The notes below the pieces were generated by a model, which was not told the DNA's origin, made no database searches, and saw nothing but the letters and a program-made list of their open reading frames with translations. A DNA stretch of 64,000 bases from Calliphora vicina (lineage: Eukaryota > Arthropoda > Insecta > Diptera > Calliphoridae): positions 80,997,747-81,061,746 of the forward strand of contig NC_088784.1 in NCBI RefSeq assembly GCF_958450345.1, in the 5' to 3' direction. Numbering within the stretch: the first letter of the stretch is position 1; every line of letters begins with the position of its first letter. The translations under genes were made by a program, and so were the position numbers. This document shows positions 45,572 through 56,648 of the stretch, in pieces.

Positions 45572-46311
45572 AACAAGTAAGAAAGTATGGTCGGTCAAGC
45601 CCGACCATATAATACCCTACACTAAGTAAAAGAGCCAAAAAAAATGTTCTTTTAAAATTTCAATAATTTATATTTTTGAGTGATTTTCGGAAGTGGGCCT
45701 TATATGGGTGCTATAACCAATTATGGACCTATCACCATGAAATTAGGTCGTGTGATTTATGTCTATATAAAAGTTTACTGTGTTGAATTTTGTGAGTATA
45801 CCAACATTTTTAAGCGATTTATGAACGTTAAAGTGATTTTCGGAAGTGGGTCTATATGGGAGCTATGACTAATTATGGACCGATCGTAAAACAAAATTTG
45901 GTTACATGAATTTTGTATATATAAAACTTATTTGGACCGAAATTTGTGTAGATACATATATAAATTAAACATTTATGACCGATAAAGTCCAATTTCGGGA
46001 GGACATTTGTATGGGGGCTAGGTGAAATAATGGACCGATATCAGCCACTTTCAATAGGCTTGGTCCTTGAGCCGAAAAACTAATATGTATCAAATTTCAT
46101 CGAAATATCTTCAAAATTGCGACCTGTACTCTGCGCACAAGTTTTACATGGACAGCCAGCCAGCCAGCCGACCAGACGGACGGACGGACGGACATCGCTT
46201 AATCGACTCAGAAAGTGATTCTAAGTCGACCGGTATACTTTAAGGTATATTATGGGAATTACGCGGTACAAACGCATAATACCCTCCCCACTACGGTGGT
46301 GTAGGGTATAA
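45572..46311 (+). mobile_element. family-A repeat, copy 5, complete (740 bp)
   Basis: AACAAGTAAG, hairpin ggtcggtcaagcccgacc, box ataataccctacactaag, three 'tatggaccgat'-type words, ccagccagccagccgaccag, gacggacggacggacatcgc, ttaatcgactcagaaagtga, then the hairpin accctccccactacggtggt ending gtagggtata. Reference copy for the family. Confidence 0.88.
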
Positions 46312-46460
46312 TTATATTCTGAAAAAAGGGAACAAAATTAAAAATATTCACTATTTCGCTACTGACAAAACAATGAAAACTTTTAAACTTCAGGAAGAAA
46401 GAAATGTAAAACGAAAATAATATTTAAAAGAACGATGTAAAAATCATCCTGCTTACAGTT

Positions 46461-46617
46461 ATTTTATTTTATTTTATTTTATTTTATTTTATTTTATTTT
46501 ATTTTATTTTATTTTATTTTATTTTATTTTATTTTATTTTATTTTATTTTATTTTATTTTATTTTATTTTATTTTATTTTATTTTATTTTATTTTATTTT
46601 ATTTTATTTTATTTTAT
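46461..46617 (+). repeat. (ATTTT)n microsatellite, about 31 uninterrupted units
   Basis: A perfect pentanucleotide run, then slightly broken to about 46631. It lies in the leader of Tc1 copy 3, just ahead of the transposase start. Confidence 0.97.
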
Positions 46618-46708
46618 TATATTTTATTTTTAAATTCTGGTAATTTTTCACAATTTCTTTTTCTAAGTTTTTGGCATAATTGGTTTTTTTTTTTCAAAGT
46701 TAACGAAA

Positions 46709-47673
46709 ATGGCTAAAGTTAAGATTTGTGAAGACTTAAAAAATAAAATAATTAACGATTTTAAAGCTGGTTTAAAACAAAAAAGTATCTGTTACAAATA
46801 TTCAATAAATAAATCAGCAGTTTCAAACCGGTTCTGTAAAAACTCAACATTTAGGTGGAAGACCTGCCTACTGCTACTCCTAGACAAAATAATTTAATAG
46901 CGAGAGAATTCAAGAAATTCATAAAAATAACTCCTCGAATTAGAAATAAGTACCCGAACAGTTAGTCGCACGGCAAATGAAGCTGGTCTTGGTTGCTATC
47001 GTACTGTGAAAATCCCACTCATTTCTAAAAAGAACCGTTCTGCTGGTCTACAATTTGCCAGGGATCATTTAAACTGGTCGATACAGAAATGGAATACTGT
47101 CCTCTTTTTCGACGAATCCAAATACAATTTAAGAGGCAGTGATGGGAGAACATTTGTAAGACGACCAAAGGGAAAATGATTAGATCCAAAGTACACAAAT
47201 AAGACTGTAAAGTTTGGCGGTGGAAATATTATGGTATGGGGATGTTTTTCAGGGCAAGGTATGGACCCAATTCATATTATAAAAGATACTATGACAGGTA
47301 TAGGATACAGAACCATATTAAACGATGTTATGTATCCATACGCTGAGGAAAATATGCCTCTAGTTTGGAGATTCCAACACGACAACGACCCGAAACACAC
47401 CTCTAGGGTTGTAACCGAGTGGTTACAATCCAACGAGATACGTGTTTTGAAGTGGCCTGCCCAATCGCCAGATCTAAATCCCATAGAAAATCTATGGGAA
47501 ATTGTAGATCGTAAAATAAAGACCCAAATTACACCAGGAATGAAGATTTGTCGGAGGCGGTTATAAGGGAATGGCAAAATATTTCAAAGGAGACCATTGA
47601 CTCTTTAATTGGTTGAATGCATCGTCGATGTGTAGCAGTTATAAAAAATAAGGGATACCCAACAAAATATTGA
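46709..47673 (+). pseudogene. Tc1 transposase of copy 3, frameshifted
   Basis: Starts MAKVKICEDLKNKIINDF, and the frame is lost after KSAVSNRF near 46830. FFDESKYNLRGSDGRTFVR near 47105-47160 keeps the first catalytic Asp, followed by a stop in KGK*LDPKYTN. 47231-47540 is open with MVWGCFSGQGMDPIHI, HDNDPKHTSRVVTEWLQ and SPDLNPIENLWEIVDRK: 34 residues between the second Asp and the Glu, so DD34E. A further slip near 47540 precedes the C-terminus and TGA at 47671-47673. Better preserved catalytically than copy 2, but still dead. Confidence 0.9.
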
Positions 47674-48229
47674 GTTATTGCAAAGTTTAGACCATATTTG
47701 TTAAAATTATACCTAAGTTTCCATTGTTTTGTCAATGCCGTAATAAAGAAATCTTTTAATTTTCTTTCCTCATTTTTAGAATTTAATTATGTCCTTTGTT
47801 TTTTGTTAAATTAAGTTAATAAAAGTATACAAATAAAATACTACAAAAATGTTAAAATTTTTTAAAAAATTATTTCAGATTTTAGGCCACTAATGAAATA
47901 TTTAGACAAGTTTCCATTGCTTTGTCAACCACTGTATATCTTGATCCTTATGAAATTCTAAGTCGATTGAACCATGTCCGCCTATCTGTCCGTCTGTGTA
48001 AAACCCGTTCACGTCCTACATCTAGAAACAAACTTAGTAAACTTTCAAAAAGATATGTTTACTAGTATCCTAAGCATTTTGGTATTGAAAATCAAAAAAA
48101 TCGGTACAGTAGAACCAAAATGTGGGACAACATAAAAAAATATTAAATTTTCATATATTTTTTGTTATTTGTGTAAATATATTATAGATAATACCATCAT
48201 ATTTTACACTCGTTAGTTTTCTGATAAAA

Positions 48230-48520
48230 GGACTAATTCAGTTGAAAATGGTAAGAATCTGTCTATGATTTCTACTAGACCCCATACAAGTTTCTATCCG
48301 AAATATGGTGCTATGGTCTATAAATGCCTATAGAATAGGACTATCCATACAAAATTCGAAAAAAATAAGTTTCGTGCTAAAACAAAGTACAATACTAAAT
48401 TGTTTGTGGATCGACCCATATTCAACCATAGCCCCCATATAAAGTTCACTTTCGAAAATCACATAAATATCGTTACAAAGTTGAAATTCGACAGAAAATG
48501 CTGCCAACTATTCCAATTTC
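48230..48520. repeat. family-A-related diverged repeat
   Basis: tcaaccatagcccccatata and tcactttcgaaaatcac resemble family A, but the rest does not align. Confidence 0.5.
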
Positions 48521-48527
48521 GAATATT

Positions 48528-48656
48528 TATACCCTACACCACCATAGTGGGGAGGGTATTATGCGTTTGTGCAGATGTTTGTAACGCCCAAAAATATTAG
48601 TCTAACACCCACCTAAAAGTATACCGATGTCCGTCCATCCGTCTGGTTGGCTGGCC

Positions 48657-48713
<57 letters not shown>

Positions 48714-49291
48714 TCCATGTAAACCTTGTGCGCAGAGTACAGGTCGCAATTTTGAAGATATTTCGATAAAATTTGGTGTATATTACTTTTTCGGCCCAAG
48801 GACCAAGCCTATTGAAACTGGCTGAAATCGGTCCATTATTTCACCTAGCCCTCATACAAATGTCCCCTCGAAATTGGACTTTATCGGTCATAAATGTTTA
48901 ATTTATCTATGTATCTACACAAATTTCGCTCCAAATAAGTTTTATATATACAAAATTCATGTCACCAAATTTTGTTACGATCGGTCCATAATTAGTCATA
49001 GCTCCCATATAGACTCGCTTCCGAAAATCACTTTTACGTGCATAAATCTCTTAAAAATGTTGGTATACTCACAAAATTCAACATAGTAAACTTTCATATA
49101 CACACAAGTCACACGACCTAATTTAATGGTGATCGGTTCATAATTGGTCATAGCCCCCATATAAGGCCCACTTCCGAAAATCACTCAAAAATATAAATTA
49201 TTGAAATTTTAAAAGAAAAATGTTTTTGCTCTTTTACTTAGTGTAGGGTATTATATGGTCGGGCTTGACCGACCATACTTTCTTACTTGTT
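48528..49291 (-). mobile_element. family-A repeat, copy 6, complete, with expanded GGCT tract
   Basis: Hairpin taccctacaccaccatagtg at the left and ggtcgggcttgaccgacc, then cttacttgtt at the right, so both ends are present. A GGCT tetranucleotide tract of about 14 units lies where copy 5 has three. Confidence 0.88.
48657..48713 (-). repeat. (GGCT)n microsatellite, about 14 units
   Basis: A clean tetranucleotide run inside family-A copy 6 (AGCC on the element's own strand). Confidence 0.95.
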
Positions 49292-49589
49292 TTATATTTT
49301 AAAAGTGCAATATTTTTGGAGGACGGAGTTTTAAAGTGGCATACTTTTGAATCTAATTGAGATATTGACTTGAAATTTGTTTGTAAGATTTTTTTTGTAA
49401 AAATTACAAAAAATAGTTCCGAATAAATATGGATCAAATTGTTTCTAATATTTACTATCGTATTAAAATTTTGATATAAATTTTAATTTTAGAAACTCAA
49501 TAAATATGTAATAAAATCTTTATTTATTAACAAAATTCAATGCAATTTTAAAATTGTCATTCTAAATAACAAAGTGTAAAAAACATTGT

Positions 49590-50133
49590 CAAAAAGTGAA
49601 AGTATATCCCGAAATTCCAAAACATTGGAGCAAAAATCCCCATTTTTCCTTTGGGGCTGGGAAAATACTTTGGGGATAAATAGGGAACACATCAAGGTTT
49701 CCAAGCTTTGGGATTTTAGAACGTGGCCCAAATTTGAAATTTTGATAAAAAATAGGTCAAATTCCGAAGGGCGTAGGAGCGACATCTTCGAAAAATTGGA
49801 CATGTTTTTTATACCAAAATGTTCTCCGTAAAAATACCTACCAGAAAAACATAAAATTATTATATGTTCTAAAAGAAAGTTTTTTTATAAAAAATATAAA
49901 AATCTTTGAAATCGGATGGGAAAAAATATCACGTGTTGAAAAATTTTACATGTCGAAGGTACCCCTCTTTGAGCCCCCATATCGCCGCCCCTGGAGCATT
50001 TTTAGGGTCTATTTTAATAACTTAAACTATAATACTCCTTGTCTACATCCACGTCAAATTTTATTCCGATCGATCCAGCCGTTTAGAAATGCCTGATTTA
50101 TTTCCAAAAAATGTTTGATATTTTCCCACTGTG
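49590..50133 (-). mobile_element. family G element, copy 2, one end
   Basis: The right end is cccactgtg with TIR words gccgtttagaaatgcctgat. Interior gtcgaaggtacccctctttg and cttcgaaaaattgg match family G. The other terminus is not found. Confidence 0.7.
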
Positions 50134-50240
50134 CAATGTAGTTTCTATAATTCTGATTATAAGTAGGTGAAGGTGGTATTTTGTTTTTTGACCAAATTGC
50201 AAAATTATTATCTCAGTTAAATGGAATTGTGCTATTAAAT

Positions 50241-50651
50241 ATGGGCATTTCCTGGAATCACGAACGTACGTTCGTACGCTTTTGATGTCCAAAGAAGATA
50301 GAAAACAAAACTTTTTCTAGTTTTTTTTTTGCGATTCGAAAATGCAAAAGATGGATTTCATCGAGTTTATGTTTTCATAAAGATAGTTATAAACATGTGG
50401 TCACGAATGTACAAAATATAGAAGTCAACTTTGGCTGATAGTAGTGAAATGTGAAAATCTGCGAAATGGAAGGGAATATTTAAAAGCGATTAATTTATTT
50501 TAAAAGGTATCTATCCGGCATTTACACAATAAAATATCTCTATTGGTATTTGTTTAATTGTCTTAAGTACCGGTTGCGAACGTACGGGTCGTGAACATAC
50601 TATGTTTCCATATGTTTTTTTTTATTATTATCACCATTCATTTTCCCATAA
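50241..50651 (+). mobile_element. family K element, copy 2
   Basis: atgggcatttcctgg, aacgtacgttcgtacgctt, agaagtcaactttggctgat, taagtaccggttgcgaacgt and end ttttcccata, in the same order as 27994-28372. Confidence 0.75.
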
Positions 50652-50770
50652 TGCAAGCCCGACCATTTAATACCCTACACTAAGCAAATGAGCAAAACAC
50701 ATTTTTCTTTCAAAATTTCAATAATTTGTATTCGTGAGTGATTTTCGAAGTGGACCTTATATACATATGT
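50652..50770 (+). mobile_element. family-A repeat, partial copy 7
   Basis: aagcccgaccatttaatacc and cactaagcaaatgagcaaaa. Interrupted by the family-J element that follows. Confidence 0.65.
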
Positions 50771-51538
50771 ATGGGCAATTCCGCGAGAATCGCTACCACG
50801 ACTGAAAACAAAAACTCTTGAAACTTTTTTTCAAGATGATTTGAACAGAAGAAAATAATAAAATGTTACTATGTGAAAGTATTTAGATCATATTACAACA
50901 TTTTAAAGACAAAAATAATAGTTTAAACTGATTATATTTAATTTTTTAATGTTTTAGTCTAAATTTTGCGGCGAAAACTAGGCTCTCATTTAGCTTGTAG
51001 TATGAAATGAATTTGACTCTGATTGTTTTTTTTTGCTATTTTCAAATTGTTTATTGAAACTTAATGTAAATTTTCTATTCATTTTTTTTAGTTTTTGTAT
51101 ATATATATTTACAGAATATATATTGTTTTATTATAAGAAAAAATTCTGTCACGTACGGTATGTCACGTACGATATTAAATTTTATTTATTATAAAATCAT
51201 CCAAGCATTTTTTTTATTTAAATATAACGGATTGTAAAGGAAAAATATTTCGTTTAGTGTAAGAAATTAAAAGAAAACATAACGCCTCTCACGATTCGAA
51301 TATTTTCGCATATTTCTACATGTACCTCAAAATGAGTTCCGTTTTATGTCACGTACGATATACCCTTATTTCGCTCAATATTTTGGACAGCAATGTTTCG
51401 AAAGAACTTTTTATTATTTTAAAACATAATGATTGGAATATAATGATGAAATTATTTTTCAGATACTCTTATTTTTGTAAAATCTATTCCACTCTATAGG
51501 TGTACAAATGTCACGTGCGATGATATGGAATTGCCCAT
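50771..51538 (+). mobile_element. family J element, copy 1 (TGTCACGTACG motif)
   Basis: Ends ATGGGCAATTCC and GGAATTGCCCAT form a 12-bp TIR. The motif tgtcacgtacg or a close variant occurs four times (51148, 51161, 51347, 51509). Colinear with 62153-62906. No protein recognised. Confidence 0.8.
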
Positions 51539-51789
51539 ATATAATAGCACCGAACTTGTATAAATTATTTTATTCATTTAATTTGAAACAAAAATCTAAA
51601 ATCATTAGTTTACTGCATTAACTTTTAAACATTTTGAGTTGAATGGTATTTACATGAGATCATAGTTGTAATGGGTCGGGTTAGTGGTCGGCCCCGCATA
51701 GTCTATTAACTTAGTACTTAAAAATATCTCTGCTAGTTTAAGAAATACTTTAACGTTTTATGATATATATGTATGTCATTTCTAACTGG

Positions 51790-52160
51790 CTAAGAATCAT
51801 ACGATTCTAAGACGATCTAGCTTGTCCGTCTATCTGTCTGTTGAAGACACGATAGAGCCCAAACTATAGGAGCTAGCAAGCTGAAATTTTCCACAAAAAG
51901 GTACTCCCTGTTGATAAAGTTTGTTTGATATTGAAAATGACTATACTGTAAACCTGACCATATTACGCAAAAATCATCAAAATGATATGCATTATTTGAA
52001 ATAACTGTTGCCCACTTTAAAATCCCAGCTTCATGATTTTAGAACACTTAGCCTAAATTCAAAATTAATTTTTGACAATAAAATATTTTTCTGATATAAG
52101 GGTTATATGGGTCGATCATGGACCGATCCTCACAAAAGTTGTTCATGTCCTATTTCATCA
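51790..52160 (+). repeat. GTCY-containing dispersed repeat L, copy 2
   Basis: aagacgatctagcttgtccg, tctatctgtctgttgaagac and aactataggagctagcaagc; further on tatatgggtcgatcatggac, a family-A-like word. Confidence 0.55.
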
Positions 52161-53100
52161 TTATTTGGTTAATTGGAAATTTTAATTTTCAAATTCATTC
52201 ACTGTAAGAAATAAATAGAAAATCTGTGTGAAATCAGTGACAAACCATAAAAATGTGTAAGCGTTTCAAAATCTTTCATGTCTGCGGGACCCTATTTTGA
52301 GACCTACTAAATTTCAATTGACAAATTATAAAATTTGGTAATTTGTTAAATATCTTTTTTAGTTTTGTAATTTTTGTATGAAAGTTGAAATGGGTTGTCA
52401 CCTGCACCGATTCTAATCAATTTTTTTATATTGTATTTTTATTAGGGTAAAATAAATCTTTATGGCAAAATGTATTGATTTGCAAAAATGCAACAAATAT
52501 TTTGATTACAAGGTTAAATGGAAAAATACAAAAAAAAAAAAATATATAAAAAACACTGCTTAGTACAGCAAAACAAAAGCATTCTGTCTAACTGACAGAC
52601 TGTCTAAATCTTTTATAAAATATTTCAAATTGTTCATGCTGTTGTTGTTTCTTGTTTTGTTATTTCTTCGTCCTGTTGTATATTTACGAGTATAACAAAA
52701 AAAATATTAAAAAAACAAAGAGAAACCATGTTTGATGTCAAAGATTTTGATTAGGGACTAAAATACTAAGAAAAGAAAAATAAACTCATGGACAAAAAAA
52801 AAAAATTGAATTCATGACTAAAAAATGTTTTACTTTGTTAAACTTAGTTACATTTTTTCCTGTTGTTGTTGCTGCACAGCATGTCTATTCATGTTTTTTT
52901 TTTAGTTTATTTTGTTTTCCTATTTAAAATAGTAGTAGTAAACTAAGGTCAGAGTTAAGGAGAATATAGAATAATAGACAATGGAAACATTGTTGTGGTT
53001 GATGTCTACGACAGTGGCGGGGAAATTTAGTTAAATTATTGTAATGAGTGGTACTTTTGTTATTTATTTAAAAGAATTCTAAATCACCATGGGCCGCTCT
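52161..53100. other. AT-rich intron DNA without recognised feature
   Basis: No coding exon or TIR pair seen. Confidence 0.5.
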
Positions 53101-53104
53101 TTCA

Positions 53105-53290
53105 ACGATCAATAACAACGACGTGTGTTCTCTTAATGAGGCCAGGAGCAGTTAGAAACACTCCCTAATTTACTTAAAAAAAATTTGTGATGAATGCATC
53201 CCGAAAAAGTCAATATTTGGTTTGTTTTTTGAGCTGGCGGCGTCATCAATCCAAATTTATTTGAGAACGACGTATGCCAGGCGTGCATTT
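53105..53290 (+). pseudogene. Tc1/mariner-superfamily transposase scrap
   Basis: Frames give short pieces like LNEARSS/TLPNLLKK and a WAGGVI-like AGGVINPNLFENDV. They align with the region of 21110-21300 and the family WCALWAGGIIGPYFFKND. Confidence 0.5.
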
Positions 53291-53329
53291 TATGATTTTG
53301 AATTGTTCATATTCACGAGGTGGGTTACT

Positions 53330-53448
53330 TTGGGGCCCAGAGTCTCCGGCTACCCTTGGTGTTCAAAAGCTAAATTTAAAACACCTCCTCTATAGCAGAT
53401 TTTAGAAATTACAGATTTATTTCCACTTTTTTGGAATTTCCCCCACTG
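53330..53448 (-). mobile_element. family-G-like end fragment
   Basis: ttacagatttatttccact and cccccactgtg at the end, as at 2580-2608. Confidence 0.45.
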
Positions 53449-53986
53449 TGCCAGGGTAGCTAAGAGTGCCGATTACTAGTCACTAGTCTCGCGTACAATT
53501 TGTTTTATGTAATAAATGCAAAGTATAAAAAATTCTCATGTTTTGTCTGCAACATTACCCAAAATCTTCTTAATTTCATTTTACAAAAAAGTTCTTTTTC
53601 CCAGGCGACTAAAAACTTCTAAACTGTTAATTGTATTAAGTATGCAAATGTTTTCCAAGAAAAAACAAAATACTCTCTAATTAACTTAAAAACACAGACT
53701 CACAAAAAAATAAAACTGAAAATAATAAAGTGAACTTATTTAAGAATCATTACACTTGCCATTACATTTCGTTTTTGTGTTTTACGTGTATTAAAAAGAA
53801 AATGTTTATTTAAATTTCTAGTTAATTTATATTGTTGCTGAGTTGAAATTAAATTTCAAGCTAATTTAATTTGTTATTCATTTGTTTTGTTTATGTGTAA
53901 GAAAAAGTAAATTTTACTTTGATTTTAAAATTGGTAAATTGTATTGTGGTTTTTGGTAAATTAGTATGGAACAATAAATCTAATTA

Positions 53987-54721
53987 CACTGTCCAACAGC
54001 ATTTTTGTAACGGAATAGCGACCCAATAATTCTGAAAGTGCATGGTGATTAGATAATTTTTGCAAAATAAACTTACAGTCCAGATGGTCTGAATTTTTTT
54101 TTACAGTGGCTCAAAGTTTTAATTTTTTGATCGTAGGGAGCATTATACTAAATGAAACAAATTTTGAAAGTTAATGTCTGATCGAATTCTTATTGTCAGA
54201 GTAATATTGTGGAATTTTGTAGGGGATATTTTTATGGAAGATCTTAACCTCCTCTCTTTAAGGTTCAATTTGAAAATTTGTTCGATAAAACCGAAAAAAA
54301 TCCTTTCAAAAAGAACATTTAAAGATTAAAATATTCTACGAAAATTTTTGCCGGAAAATTTTATTGGGGGTCACCAAAGATCCAAATCGTAAATAAAACT
54401 CTTTACGCTTAAAAATATAAAAATGGTTGTATTTTTTACGTTTTTTGAAAGCACTCTTATAGATTTTCTCGAAAAAATTGTCGAATTGACCCCTAAAGAG
54501 AGGAGCTGGAAGGCTAAGATCTTTCACAAAAATGATTCCCATAAAATTTCACAATATAACTCTGTCAATAAGAATTCTCTCAGACATTAACTTACAAAAT
54601 TTTTTTTCATTTAGTATTTTTTTCATTTAGTATAACATAAATTATCAACTCAGCATGCCCTTTCAGAATTATAGGGTCGCTCTTCTGTTCCAATCAAAAA
54701 GTCAAATTTTTTTGGACAGTG
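53987..54721. mobile_element. 735-bp foldback with TTA flanks
   Basis: Ends cactgtccaacag and ttggacagtg. Inverted matches continue (gcgacccaataattctgaaa versus tttcagaattatagggtcgc; ttaatgtctgatcgaattct versus agaattctctcagacattaa) for about 280 bp per arm. TTA at 53984-53986 and 54722-54724 is a likely target duplication. Confidence 0.82.
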
Positions 54722-54947
54722 TTACTAGACATTCAATTAAACTATGTATAACTAATATTTTTTATTTGTTTATTAATAGTACTCATACGACCAAGTGTGC
54801 ATGTTTAAATTATCATACATAATGAATTCGAATAAAGAGCACAGAAAAAACATAACTTTTTAACCAGTAAACTCAACCCCTTGGATTCCTTGGACAGTTT
54901 AATTTTTATTCTTTTCAATTTCAAAAAAATCGCGGTTTTATTCACGA

Positions 54948-56560
54948 CTAGCTGACCCGACAGAAGTTTTCAACGTTAATTCCGCAAACTCGCAATAACT
55001 GCCATTAAGATTTGTTAATTGTCATTGCAAATGCATACCGTACCGGAAACTGCAAACGTTTAAAATCGAATGGCATGTCGATCGGAGCCATTGGGAGTCG
55101 TGGTATCAAAACGTCTTCTCCTTTGTACTTTAAGTATTGTTGCTTCGATGACGTTATTTATCAGTTTTTTTTTAGCCAATTTGTACGTCATAAATTACAC
55201 AGCAATTTCACTTTGAAATTTAAAATTCAAATCGACGACATCAATGTTTTCCGCAGACAATATAGCACATTACCTCAACCAATTTTGAAATTTTGTTCGA
55301 ATTTTGTTTCGGTGAACTGGCAGAAAGCGACGGGAATGCAGCCGGTGAAAATGTCAATCGGGATTTTGCCGTTGCCAATGTCCAGCAATTATTTGAAAAA
55401 AAAAACTTTTCCAGATTGATCGTTCTGCAGCTTGATACGCATGCTCACAGTCAATTTTACTTTCTTGATGTGTTTCCACAAAACGAATGACTGGCGGATG
55501 ATCGGCTGGTGTTGACCGCGGAAATATCATGAAACGATCAGTTTGCTTTGCTACAAAATGTTGGTCATCGCACTGTTCTTGGAAATGTTACATGTTGGAT
55601 ATTCACATTTTTGCTTGTTCAATGGCAACTTGAGTGCTGAATGAGCAGTTCGATGGCCTTCCAATAATGTAGCTGCAATTCCTGATTAAGCAAGTGCAAT
55701 ATAATTTTGCGAGCATATCGTTGACAAAATCAACGCCCAAAAAAATCCTTCAATTCCATCTTTCATAAATTTTTGTTGTCGATTCAACAGTAGAACGTTC
55801 GCAACCAACGGTTCGTCCCTGGACGTATCTCTAGCGCAAAGGGATATTCACACTCCCCTGGTGACCGTATCGAAATTGATAGATGAATGGGCTTTGAGCG
55901 AGACGGAACTCAGGTGGTCAAATATCATCACTTGTGGAATATCCAGAATGCTCTGGCCCAATCTGACAGAGGACTAGAACTCTTTTGTCTCTTAGCAGGA
56001 ATTCGATTAGGCTTCTTACGGGTATAATTACTGGGCACTGTATGATTGGACATATGTCGGAACATATGGGCTACCCACGTTATAGCTATTGTAGAAGTTG
56101 TTTAGATGAAGAGGAGGAGGAATCGGTACAGCACCTTCTATGTGAATGCCCAGCCTTACAAGAGCATAGACTACTGCATCTTGGTAGAGCTCTTTTCTAT
56201 GATATGGACTGTCTCAGAGATGTGTCACTAGTAAATATGATCAGATTTATTAGAAGTACCGGTTGCTTCCCACGGGGACCACAGGAATCACATAGTCAAC
56301 GAAATTATGGAGGGAAACTATTCTCACTTTATGTACGAAATTTCAGCATAAAGGAATAGTATTTCTAAGGGTACTACAATGAGCCACACGGCCTCCGAGT
56401 GAACTCGCTAAATTGCGAGCAACCCACGTAACCTAACCTAACAGTAGAACGTTTGTTCGAACTGATTCCCTCAAGACATCGCAATCATATAATCTTTCAC
56501 TTCGCAACTCTTGATTAAAAGCGTCGTCAGAAAATTTGGCGTAAAGGTGGACGTAGAAAA
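54948..56560 (-). pseudogene. Helitron Rep/helicase relic (Pif1-like part), split by a LINE
   Basis: Minus-strand frames in order: ELRSERLYDCDVLRESVRTN (56450-56520), [LINE], VLLLNRQQKFMKDGIEGFF, ILSTICSQNYIALA, SGIAATLLEGHRTAHSALKL (55620-55690), LWKHIKKVKLTVSMRIKLQN, LLDIGNGKIPIDIF, AILSAENIDVVDL, INNVIEATIL, KGEDVLIPRLPMAPIDMPF and FKRLQFPVRYAFAMTINKS (55015-55080). This is the colinear C-terminal helicase of animal Helitrons, which travel by rolling-circle replication. The Walker A segment is deleted between GFF and ILSTI, and stops and shifts occur throughout. The relic stops at a CTAG at 54948-54951. Confidence 0.9.
55800..56439 (+). mobile_element. 5'-truncated jockey-like LINE with 14-bp target duplication
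   Basis: AACAGTAGAACGTT flanks it exactly (55786-55799 and 56440-56453), and the 3' end is CTAACCTAA. The coding remnant reads TVSKLIDEWALSETELRWSN, SRMLWPNL, then from about 55985 LSRNSIRLLTGIITGHCMIG, YCRSCLDEEEEESVQHLLC and ECPALQEHRLLHLGRALF to a stop at about 56359. This is the RNase H-like region and C-terminal C-x2-C box of non-LTR elements. One stop interrupts it near 55976. The insertion is in the helicase of the Helitron relic. Confidence 0.92.
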
Positions 56561-56648
56561 TTTTGACTATTACGCTCTCAACTGATGTAATTACCAAATT
56601 TTTTTAAAAATCAAGCTATATTACTAGGGCTTTAAATTTATTTATTTA

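Larger units (their letters stand above)
45423..47934 (+). mobile_element. Tc1-like transposon, copy 3, both TIRs present
   Basis: Ends cagtggttgacaaaacaatg and cattgctttgtcaaccactg. The inverted match continues for about 150 bp (tagtattttacttgtata versus its complement near 47835). TA follows the right end; the left border has TT, probably mutated. A family-A repeat lies in the leader and an ATTTT microsatellite precedes the transposase. Confidence 0.9.
45335..48070 (-). mobile_element. mini-me-type repeat (family B), copy split by a Tc1
   Basis: Left part: acctaacaaagtatatatta to 45422. Right part from 47935: tatatcttgatccttatgaa, aagtcgattgaaccatgtcc and cctatctgtccgtctgtg. Together they restore the core order of the family. 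The Tc1 sits in the TATATA run. Confidence 0.7.

Noticed and set aside
51148..51175. TGTCACGTACG words as host enhancer elements
   Set aside because: They lie within a repeated element at fixed positions, so an element-internal role is the simpler reading.
55012..55490. Two + strand open frames of 135 and 65 codons
   Set aside because: They are opposite-strand shadows of the Helitron helicase relic, whose conserved motifs read on the minus strand.
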